Part shown: positions 11,171 to 36,600 of the stretch, one piece after another
Numbering within the stretch: position 1 is the first letter of the stretch
Layout: every line of letters begins with the position of its first letter
NCBI RefSeq assembly: GCF_027942865.1
Contig: NC_134510.1
Span: forward strand, 15,280,743-15,344,742
Origin: Odontesthes bonariensis
Lineage: Eukaryota; Chordata; Actinopteri; Atheriniformes; Atherinopsidae
Length of the DNA stretch: 64,000 bases
Reading direction: 5' to 3'
The notes under the pieces: model-generated
Told to the model about the DNA's origin: nothing
Databases searched by the model: none
The model's input: only the letters and a program-made list of their open reading frames with translations
Translations under genes and position numbers: made by a program

Positions 11171-14100
11171 TTAAGGTTCTGTGGCGGTTGTCTCAGTAAG
11201 GACATATGAATGATTTCTGGTTTTCTTCTTTCCCCTGAATGTGCAAAAGGATTGAAAAAAGAAAAACTTTTAAATTCTTACTACTTTAAACCTTAATTTG
11301 TACTTAAGTACTTAAAGGATAATCATCCATATATGCTTTTCAAGTATAAGACAAACACTTATGGTAATATTTACACCACTGTGTAAACTCCTAACATTTT
11401 GTATGCCTATGAGACACTTGGTTACTTCTAAGCAATTAGGCCAGGGATGTCCAAAGTCGGTCGTCGAGGGCCGCTGTCCTGCAGGTTTTAGATGTTTCCC
11501 TGCTTCAACACACCTGATTCAGATGAAATGGATCTCTTCAAAAGATTGTTAAGTTCTGCAGCAGCCTGCTAATGATGCACTGATCTGAATCAGGTGTGTT
11601 GAAGCAGGGAAACATCTAAAACCTGCAGGACAGCGGCCCTTGAGGACCGACTTTGGACATCCCTGACTTAAGCAATTACCAGTTTCCCTTTAGTAACCCT
11701 GAAGATGCCTCGAGTGTAAATGCTGACAGCAAATAGAAAGATATGATAGTCTGATTGGGAATAAAGAAACAAAGACCCCACCTTGCTATCAGAAAGGCAA
11801 CAATGGCAAAAATAGCCAGCAGGATTCCAACAGTTACTCCGATAAATAACAATCTTCCTCCTGAAGAGTCCGATGGGCTCACTCCTGTAAAGAACAGAAA
11901 AGTTGCGAGGAAGTGTTAATACATGCATATAAATTGTACTAACCGGCATCAGAAGCATCTCTGTATATTTTGACACATTCAACTAATGTAATATTTGGTT
12001 GGTTGGTAATGTGGTGAATTACACTGTAGGAGTAGATAGGAAATGTAGGGCGAGGCAAGTCTGACTTGCAGCAAAAGCAACAAGAACTGAATCCAAGGCA
12101 GACATGAAGTATCGCTTGACCAATGGTCTTCAAATGCACACCATAAGTACATCTTATACTCAGATTTGTAACAGAGCATTAATCAGAACTGAGTGTGTAC
12201 ATCTCATCAATATGAACGGCAAGCCTTTCATTCACCCACCTCTGGAACGTCTGAGAGTTATACTGTAGGTCTGCGATCCATGTCTGTTGCGTGCTACGCA
12301 GCAGTGCTGCGCATGTTCTTCAATAGTGATGTTGGCACTGCTGAGTGTTGGGCCTCTTCCTGTTGGTGTTGCCTGGGTTTGTTTTCCAAGATAAAAGCTT
12401 TTGTCTGCTGTAGGGACACATGCTGCACCCTGGTACCAGACGTACGTGTGCACGGGTGGGTTAGCATCACTGCTGCAGGTCAGAGTCACAGGGAGCTCAT
12501 CCTGCAGCTCTCCAGCAGGCAAGACTGAGACAGATGTGTTTTGAGGAGGGTCTGGACAGGATGAAGTTGGTTTATATCAAGCAAATGAATATATAGATAA
12601 AAAAACTGAGGGAACGACTTGTTATATATAGTATATAGATTTTAGTGCATCTTCACGACTGTAGATTTGTATTCAGTACAATATATATTTTTGAGATTAC
12701 TTATTACAAATTCAAATCATCAGCTGAAGCATCACTTACATTGTACATCAATGGCCAGCATTGTTGAGATCTGCTGTTTATCTCCAGTCTGTATCTGACA
12801 GAAGTAGCTGCCAGATTCATCCGATGTAATTTCATTGATTTTCCACACCTGTCCACCATGTAGTGAGCTGGTATTTGTGCTCTTGTACCATCTGAAATGG
12901 GCCTGTGAACCGGCTGCTGGGCTGCAGCAGGACAGACGTAAGGCTGCACCCTCAATGACGACTCTGGATGGACCAGCTGAGATTGCAACTCCGTTGGAAG
13001 AGTCTGGAGTATTCAAGCAGCAAGAAAGAGAAAAAGTGAATATTATGTTAGATTTCTAATTGATGTCTTCTGTCCCAGAGGTCCCATTTTTTTGTAATGT
13101 ATTGATATAAACATAGTTACATCCAAAGATCAGTGGCCTCTATATCCACAGAGGCAGACCTTTCTAATTTTTTTTCTTTTAGTATTTCCGAGCAGAGGAT
13201 GCTTGATTCATGACATTCATGACAGTAGTTTGAGTCTCTCCCCAGTCAGCAACATTAGCATCTCAAGAACTCTTTGGTTGTCTTTTTAGCCCTTTTTGGT
13301 TATTAATGTTTATTGGGGTTTTGCACAATAGCCATGATGCCTCTGCACTGTAACAAATGACGAGATAAAAGAAAGCAAAAGACGCACACACGTGTTTTTC
13401 TAAATTACTGCAAGTCTTAGGAATATGTGGCATTCATTGTGGTAGAACAATAACTCTCATTTCCCAGACACACAACAAGAGTCAACTTCTTGTTGTAAAG
13501 AGGGTTTTGGTTTTAATCCCCTAATGGTCTTAATCCCCTCTTTTTCCAAAATCAGCAAAGACATTTTGCTCTCGCACGTTTAGTTTTGACAGTAATCAAA
13601 CTGCACAATTAAAAAAAATTGGTTTCGTAATTGAAACCGGGCCTTTGTGGAGCCATAATTTTTTGACGTTATGCGAGCTGTGTGGCTGCCTGTGGTCAGT
13701 TTCAGTTCTACTTCCCACAAATAGCGCAGTATGTTAGACCAAAGCTTGAACAAAGGAAGTGGTAACTGGATAAACAACTGTGCTTAAACAGTAAGACTCG
13801 TCAAAGATACGCAGAGAATAAATCGTTTTATGTTTGGCTCCTGGATCATAACACTGATCTATCACCACCCAGTTTTGTGTTTTTTGTAGCAGAGAATTGA
13901 CACCCAGAGGGACCACTTCAGGCAAGAAAGTCTCAGGAAGACCAAACACAGACATGTTCTGAAGTCTACAAACAGATTGAACAATAGACAGACATGAAGC
14001 AACAGACACTGAAACACTACCTTTTAAGACATTGTGCCAGTGAATGAGACAGATAAATAAATGCATGTACGAATAAAAACAGTCACAATGCAGACGAAGG

Positions 14101-15287
14101 TTAAAAGAGAAGAATTTGTGGTTTGTGGCAGACGTGCTGACAGTGAAAAATCAGGAGAGTTCTCATGAATTTTCTTGTTTCTTTATAGATAGTTTTGAAT
14201 TGTGAAGGATAATGGCAATAGCAGTGCATTTAATGATAGTTAAGTGTTAATGACATTGGAACGACATGAATATGATAATATTCTCACCTGCCACTAGGAG
14301 CTGTGTACCGCTCTGTGCTGGCATCTTCTCAGTTGGATGACTGGTGATGAGGTAGAAGACATAAGTTCCACTGTCCGACTGTGTTAGATTCGAAATCCTG
14401 AGAGAACAGTTCTTGGTTCCTGGTTGTCCCAGATACTGCACTCTGTTTTGATAGGATGGATCTGGGAAGACACCAGCACTGTGGAACACATATCTGAAAC
14501 AGACAGACAGATAGACAAACATAGAGGAGATTTTTCCCTAAACTCTGCTTTGAGTCATTCTTATATTTCATATATTCTTGAGTTTTATAAACAATACCTT
14601 TGTGTAATGCACTGGCTGTCTCCCAAACACCACATCTCTGACAAAACTTTGTACTCGCTTTTTTCACTTCCTTTGACCTGACACAGAGGAAAGGTTAACA
14701 AGACTCTAGATGTTTAAACCAAAATCTCACCGGGAAGTTTAGAATAACAGTTGAATATCTTAGAGTTCATCCACAACCAAATACTGATATTATCTATTCA
14801 TTCTGATTATAGAATTGCAGATGGCAAAGAAAGCGATCTGGTCAAAACAAATTTCAGCTTGCAGTGCAAGCTGAAGAGACAATGCCTTCTTTATTAAAGT
14901 ACCTGAGCTGAGTGTGGCCCCTCTCCCTTACTTACATTTGAGCTCTGGGGGTAGTCATAGGAACAAGGCAGGACTACTGAAGAACCAGTCACAGCACAAA
15001 TGGGACTGGAAGGGACATGAACTGACCACATACCAGCGAGAATACCTGAGGAGTGGAGGATGTGTATTAAATTACAAAAAGGCACACACAAACTGAAACT
15101 TAAGGCTTTGAAATTCTTACAAGAGCTAACTGCTCTGTGATGATACTGACTTTGTGTCAGTATATCATTGCAATGTGGATATGGATGGAGTGAATGCTGC
15201 TGTAGATTCATAAACGTTCTTACCTTTCATACAAAGTGCGATCAGCAACCAGAAGCTGTGTTGATGTGCCACCATACCTGCACCCAT
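11171..15287 (-). CDS. Siglec-like B: three-Ig CD22-family receptor with short tail
   Basis: Exons: 15224-15287, 14936-15045, 14598-14677, 14288-14493, 12740-13003, 12240-12551, 11782-11884, 11171-11234; 400 residues with consistent phases. The V domain is spread over three exons. Two C2 domains (about 154-241 and 242-345), a membrane helix (about 355-378) and a tail of about 20 residues follow. The Siglec cysteines are present in the V domain (PICAVTG, LPCSYDY, KNCSLRI). The extra C2 cysteine lies directly beside the canonical one (LSCCS) instead of a few residues on. The F strand reads GTYVFYLITS, so the sialic-acid arginine seems absent. The tail has one tyrosine (HSYVLTE) that matches neither ITIM nor ITSM. 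The start ATG at 15287 gives MGAGMVAHQH before the hydrophobic stretch; the next Met at residue 5 is equally possible. The last intron carries a palindromic MITE. It may be a decoy or partner-dependent receptor; this is inference. Confidence 0.8.
11442..11665. mobile_element. Palindromic hAT-like MITE in last intron of Siglec-like B
   Basis: The left end begins CAGGGATGTCCAAAGTCGGT and the right end is its near-perfect reverse complement. The arms continue inverted for about 90 bases each (including ATCTAAAACCTGCAGGACAG), giving a near-complete hairpin. A TAAGCAATT word lies just outside both ends but is offset by a few bases, so the target duplication is imperfect. CAGGG ends and hairpin form fit a non-autonomous hAT element; no coding sequence is present. 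Confidence 0.75.
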
Positions 15288-17066
15288 GATATGTCCCTCC
15301 TCCTGTAGTTTTATTTTTACCAACCTAGCCACTTGTGTCCCTCTCCTGTCCTCTTCTCAGCCTTTGCTGGGGCTCTGTGGTTCGGGTTGACTAATATGCT
15401 CGGCTCTTATCTATAAAGGCAGTGATGTGCATGCTTCTCTTTCTCCACAGCAAATGCAGACATGACCAAAAAAGGAACTTTGATGGGCTTTTATGTCAGA
15501 AACAGGAACTTGCTACATAAGTGTGAACATATGTGTGTAATTGGTGGCAATGGGGAAGGTTATCATGATCATTGTTATTATTTTTATGCACAGCTGTTAT
15601 AGTTTTAATACAGCACATCAGCTGAGAGCTTCTGTAGGTCAACAATGCCTGATAGTCCTATAGTTCCTACTGAGTCACCCTTCGGTCTGTTTTATGAAAC
15701 CAACAATTTCATGTGGGACAGCATGTTCAGTTTCAGCAGGTCTGCAGTGTCGGCCAGTTCTGCTCGAGCTCTCGTGCCCAGTTTGTCCACTCAGAGACGT
15801 CGACGTCACTTGTGCCCCCCTTGTGCGCAGCTGAGCGCTCACTGAAGGACCACACTGCACACAGCGAAGAACCTCGGTTAAACTTCCAATAACCTTGTTT
15901 TAATACTCTAGTCTTCCAAATGTTGCTCTCTTTTAGATTAGAAGCGGGCGCTGGTGGTTTTGGTTGATAGAAACGGATGAAACGGTGGCAGGAAACTTTG
16001 CCTCACTTTTTTTCTTTCCTTTTTCTTTGGGGTCAGTAACCTGTGAACAGAGGAAGAGAGGATTCACTGAAAAGCGGGATTTATCTGGTGGCGTTTAAAC
16101 TGAAATATCGTATTTGTACGTTTTGCTTCCTTGTTTTATTTTGTATTATTTTTTTTATTATTTTCTTTTAAAGCGTTAGCCTTTTTAAAACCATTTCAGT
16201 TTTTGTCCAAAGCGGAAAACCACAGCTTCACCTGTTAAAAAGAAAGACAGGTGAGTCACGCGCTGGAAGGAAACTCGAGAAAATCTGTTTTAAGTTAAAA
16301 TACTTTAATAGCTTGCAGATTGGTCTAAATCAAGGGACCACCTTGACGAAGAAGCTGTAGAAACTATATTTTATCATCAATTTTGAAACAATTCAACCTT
16401 TTCTGTCACAAGACAGAAAGTAACATAGGCCAACTATGGCACTGTAATTATTAACCTTAGAAATGAGAGGCCTCCATCACTTTGTAAGTGTACTTTAGTT
16501 TTATGGTTGCTCACATGGGACTCTGATAGTAATTTTAGGATTATGAAGTCTAGCTAGTATTTATATTGTGTAAAGTGGTGTGTTGTTATTCTTAGTTTTC
16601 CTACTCGAACACGATCAGTTACACCATCAGAACATGTTAGTTGACCTGGGAGACTGGGCCTGTGTGTGTTTGTGAAAAAAATAACTAAACACAATGTGAA
16701 AGCAGCTGCTTTCAAACGTCGTGTGTATCCTGTCTGATTTTTAGGGTACACTGAAACAACAATGTAACTGATCTTTGTAAAAACTGTTGAATGAATGTAC
16801 CACGTGAAGCAAAAATCCTCTCACTTTATAAGACGTTCGGTCATGTCCTTGTTTGGGTGTAGTTGGAAAATGTTTTTGTTTTTTTTAAGAAAAATGATAC
16901 AATGCGACCTGCAATGTGGACTATTTTTCATTTGATTAACAGGCAAAGGGGCTGCCAGGGGATCAGAACACCTGCCCAGTGTGTTCAGTGTGAGAGGGAA
17001 GGAAAGAGGAAAGTAAGCTACCCTCATCTTTGTCTGCTGTTGCCCTCTGCTTCCTACATTGCACAG
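15288..17066. other. Head-to-head interval between Siglec-like B and hpn
   Basis: The start codon of Siglec-like B (minus) and the first coding exon of hpn (plus) face away from each other across 1.8 kb. A splice acceptor (TACATTGCACAG) directly precedes the hpn ATG, so at least one hpn 5' UTR exon and its promoter should lie upstream here or close by. I could not fix the transcription start. Confidence 0.5.
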
Positions 17067-31771
<14,705 letters not shown>

Positions 31772-33270
31772 GATTCCCACCCATGACTACCCACCCACAC
31801 GCTTCCTACGCTTGGGCAACAGTGTGGACAGTTCCTGTTGGTGATACTGTGACAGGAGGATGAAAAGCTGTGATCTCTCCCTTTTTGACATGGCTTTCAA
31901 TTTCTGTTCTCACCGAAACCTTTTTTCTTTCTTTCTTTTTTTACTGAGAATTTACCCACTTCTCCCAATACCGTGTGAAGTTTAAAACTCATCTGTAAAG
32001 AGATGGGGAAATTTACAAGCAATGTTATGACGAAGTTATGAAGAAATATTGGATTAAAAAAGTGAAATGTTGTCGATATCACTGTACTGGATTTTAATGT
32101 TGTGCTATATGGGATCATTTTTCGCAGGTGTCCCCAGTTGAGTCAGAAATAACCAACGTGACTTGCGCTTGATTTGATTTACATAAGTCACTTTCTTTGG
32201 GTATGGACTTCCTGCAGTCATTTCTTTTAGACAGTCCAGATGTGTTTATCACCAACACTTTTCAGTACAACGCCACATGCACACAACGTGACATCTGAAG
32301 TGATAGATTACTTAGCAGTGCTAATCTCTAAAAGAATATTATGGGATAACTTTTTTTTTCTTAAGTTACAAAGTAGTACGGATGCCATCTTCTTGTACAA
32401 CTGACACTTGTGCTTATTTGATGCATTCCTCGTCTTTTTACATGCTGTAGTTTGTCTTTAGAATGTAAGAATGATTATCCACACAACATGCAGTATATCA
32501 TCTACAGAATATCTAATCCTGCTTAAACTGATGAGGGTGATGTTCTTATCCCAATCAGTTTTTTTCCTTGTTGTAAATAGCAGTCAGTTTCTTGTTTCTG
32601 TTGATGTTACAGATGCCTGAAAGATCTAAAGAGCCAAGAGTGCAATGACAACTACAATCATGTTCTCATTCAATTTAGACCTCACCGCTTCTGCGTGGGA
32701 CTTTCAATTTTCAAAAGTTAAATGCCTCACCTCACATTATCGGATGAGTGTGTATGTATATATATTTACGGAATGTGCAATACCCCCTACAGTCATATTT
32801 AACACAGGCCAAAAAAAACCCAGACGTTTTGGATTGTTTCTCACTTAGTTGACCTCGACACACAAAAAGCCTGTTGTGAATTTGTTTAAGAAGCCGTTTC
32901 TTTAATACATCATGAGAGAAGTGTTTCATTCTGTTCAAAAACAAAGTGGACCAGAGGCACCATACAATATGAAAAAAGTCACGTACTTATTGCTGAATGT
33001 GTATGCTAACCCTGAATAAATGACGGACGTGAACGCAACAAACTCACTGCCAAGAAAGACCTATAACAAACAGAGGTCTTTGTAGTTTAAATAGTTCACC
33101 GCACTAACAAGAGACTCATTCAAAAACTGTATGTATGATTTATTTAAATTCATTTAAAGGTTCCACCATCATTTTAATTAATGTATGTTTTATAGCTATT
33201 CTGTGTACATGGGAAATACATATTGTGAAATGTAAGTTGTTGCATTGAGAGTTGTATGAAAATAAAACCT
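31772..33270 (+). other. hpn 3' UTR
   Basis: From the hpn stop to an AATAAA at 33261-33266 there is AT-rich DNA without another exon, consistent with a 1.5-kb 3' UTR. Intron use within it cannot be excluded. Confidence 0.55.
33261..33266 (+). terminator. Poly(A) signal for hpn
   Basis: Canonical AATAAA (GAAAATAAAACC) about 1.5 kb past the hpn stop codon. It lies 39 bases from a minus-strand AATAAA serving the converging gene. Confidence 0.6.
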
Positions 33271-33304
33271 TTCTATAAACAACTTTGACTCAGTAAAAAA
33301 TCTA

Positions 33305-33310
33305 TTTATT
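33305..33310 (-). terminator. Poly(A) signal for Siglec-like C
   Basis: Plus-strand TTTATT reads AATAAA on the minus strand, 362 bases past the Siglec-like C stop at 33672. The two converging genes therefore end almost face to face. Confidence 0.55.
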
Positions 33311-33671
33311 TTATAAGTTTAGCATATTCACGGTCAAGACTATAGTACAGAGCAATTATGCAAGTATCCCAGATACATCACAGAGGAATCAATATAGACG
33401 TGCTGTTTCAAGATCAGCTTCAGTATACAGAACTTATACCAGGTAAACTAAAAGGACATGAAGTATTTATCAGTGTTACAGCTAATGTTATCACACACAT
33501 TACAAAACAGCATCATAAATAGACATACATACAAAATAGAAATAAAGGAATGATATACAGAACTGCAACACCTTTAAAAGGCAGAGCTGCATTAAGGTCA
33601 ACAGTGAATCCCTCTGAAATACCGACTTAAGTATTTGAACTGAAAGACAACATGTGGCAGGATGAGAAACC

Positions 33672-36600
33672 TCAGCTGGATTTAGTTACCGTGGCATAGA
33701 TCACTGAAATGTCAGTCTTGCTCATTTTTGACCTGAGAAAGAAAAAAGATGCATTTTAAATCTGTTAACCACACTCAAGTGAAACAGTTCCCCTTCATTT
33801 TTTGTTGTTGTGTGGGATTGTGTGATAAGTGCAGCATTTAAGTTTTGGGCGGCATACAGCAACCATGGCTTTTTTGTTCACTTTTGACAGCTAATACCAA
33901 AATTGTGCCCTTTGAAGTAATATTTCCTAAAATTCAAATGTGAATTGTAACACTTAATGTATTTAACTTTGATTCTCATATTCCAAACTTGATATTAAGA
34001 CCGATTTGTATGGTATAGCTAATATCTTATTACCTGACTCCCGCGAAAGGGAACGCCCCCGCGTGTAGTTGATGAACGCAGCCAGATGACGTGAGTCAGG
34101 TTAAATATCTTATACCATACAGAGTGAAGCTGAGGGTTTTACTGGAAAACTTCAAAACTGTCTACTAAAGTTTTTTTATCTGAAGAAACTACAAGCATAA
34201 AGACATTTTGAGAGCTTAAACCTTCTGCTGTTATTGTACAATATTTAATGTAGTATTTTGTCATTTTGTCATTTGACCTACCGGGAGTCATGTGATGCTC
34301 CGCTGTTGTTCGTGTGGGATGGAGGACGCAGGTTTCTTGTTTTGATGGTGACTGTGGAGTAGGTAACCTCCTCGTGAGATTTGGGAGCCTGAGAGAAAAG
34401 AAAGAAAGATTAGACTGTTCATGGATGTTTGTGCTGTGAGTGTTAGCTTGAACAGTCCTGTCTGTGCACAATATTTACATCGCAGTGTGAGTCTCTCTGC
34501 GAAGCTGTAGCGACAGGCAGAGGAGAGGAGGGAAACATCTGAACGTTGGCATAAACGGTGTCATATGGATCTTCAGAGCTGGACCCTATTCCACTGAAGT
34601 CAGTCTGCTGGAGAGAATATGTCAACAGAACTAGTCTTTCAGGTTTAGTAAAGTTTCAGATTAGATATTAAATAATTAAGAGCAAGTACAAAATAACATG
34701 TTCAGAGCAAGTGTAAAGGGTTAAACTGTGGGAAACAGACACCCATATCATTTTTTATTTTGTATTGTGTCATAAGCAGTGGCTAAAGATAAGTTTCATT
34801 TTGATACAAGATTGGATGGTAGATGCAATTCTCAATTGAGCCGCCAGAGCACTTGACTTGCACTTGACGGGTATAGAATTGAATCGTACCACTACACACA
34901 CGGAGGAAGAATAAATCCTTCCGTCGTGAAGTTTAACAGCAGACGAACGTGTGTGTCTCTTCAATTCTGTATCACAGGTTAGTAGATGTCTTATATGTAG
35001 TGCACACGCTACAATTTAATAGTGGAACGTGCACCTAATGTGGTTGTTGGCGCACGTCGGTCAGAGAAATGTTTTGTTAGACGATCGTCGGTAAATAGAG
35101 AGAAAAGGCAGCATGCTAACTTGCTAATGATAGCGGACTTGTGGAGTATGGAGTAATGTGTGAGATATGCTAACTCCAAAAACACTGTGGAGTTAATTGA
35201 ATGTGTTTTCTGATAATTATCAACTAATGGGAATGTGTTGAATAGGTCCTAGTAACCTGCGTTAAGAGTTATTGTTTGAATTGATTCTCTTAAGAGGCAG
35301 TGTAATGCACAAAGAATTCCTGTTTTGGTTTAGACATAGAGGAAGAATAAATCCTTCCGTCGTGAAGTTTAACAGCAGACGAACGTGTGTGTCTCTTCAA
35401 TTCTGTATCACAGATTGTGGTGCAGCAAGTTTGTCACCGGCCCAGGTACCCCTAGGCCTGACGCCGGCAACACAAGCAAATAGTGATGGGATTTTCGGCT
35501 CTTTTTCGAGATGCGGCTCTAATGGCTCTTCTTACTGTGGAGAGCCGGCTCTTTCGGCTCCCAAACGGCTCCCCATATATTTATTAATTCATTAATAGTG
35601 TATGAGCCATTTTTTCCTTTTGCATTATTTTTGTGTTGCTGTAATTCACCTCCATGCCATTAGAGGGACTCTCACCCATTGTGAACGGGGAATCATTTAA
35701 ATACCCTTGGTGAACTAACACCTGCAGGGGCTGACAGGAAGCAAACAGTTTTCGACTGTGTCTCTGTGTAACTCGAAACTGTAAGTGGTTGTGGAGAGAA
35801 CTTTGTTTGAGTTTGTTATGAGTTATTTGCCGTTACGTTATGAAGGGGAAATAAATCCACACGTCTTTTTACTTTTATCAACCGAACTCTCCGTCTGGTT
35901 ACTTTCGAGTGCATAAGCACTCGTCGTAACGATCCATTAATCAGCCTCCGGGAATTGACTATACAGGGTTTAGTCAATTACAAATAGCTTAAACCTAATT
36001 TAACTTAAACATTTTGTTTCATTATTGACATTGTTAAGCACTTATGATGAGTAAAAATGCTGCATAACAATGCTTTATAAATAAAAGTTTTATTATAACC
36101 AATTAAATGATCACAAAATAGCACCAATTCCACAAAAATAAATTAAAATAAATTAAACAGTTATAAATACAAACACCCACCACAATACAAAAAAGTATCA
36201 AAGCAGCTTCATAACAAAAAAGGTGCCACAATACAAATATCAAATACAGTGCTATTAGGGGAATGGAAAAAAGTGGACAAACTTTTTTTCAGTGTTTCCC
36301 CGTCACCTTATTAATTGAAAGCTGCGTGTGATTGGTCAGATGTGTGGAGCACACGCTTGACATGAGGGCAGTGGAGACATTAAGGCACCGACCAAGGAAA
36401 AAAACTCTCCGTCTCTGCACTGGCAGAAGCAGAGCAAAACGCGCGAGGAGAGGGAGAGGGAGGGAGAGGGAGAGGGAGAGGGGAGAGACAGCGAGGCACC
36501 GAAGGACAAAAAAACGACGTGGGGAAAAAACTGTCGGCTCTGTGGCACTTGCAGAGCATAAGCGCAACGACAGGGAGGCGGAGAGACAGCGAGAAACTGA

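Noticed and set aside
13734-14066. 110-codon minus-strand frame between exons of Siglec-like B
   Set aside because: No Ig features and no phase-compatible splice sites; the flanking exons join in frame without it.
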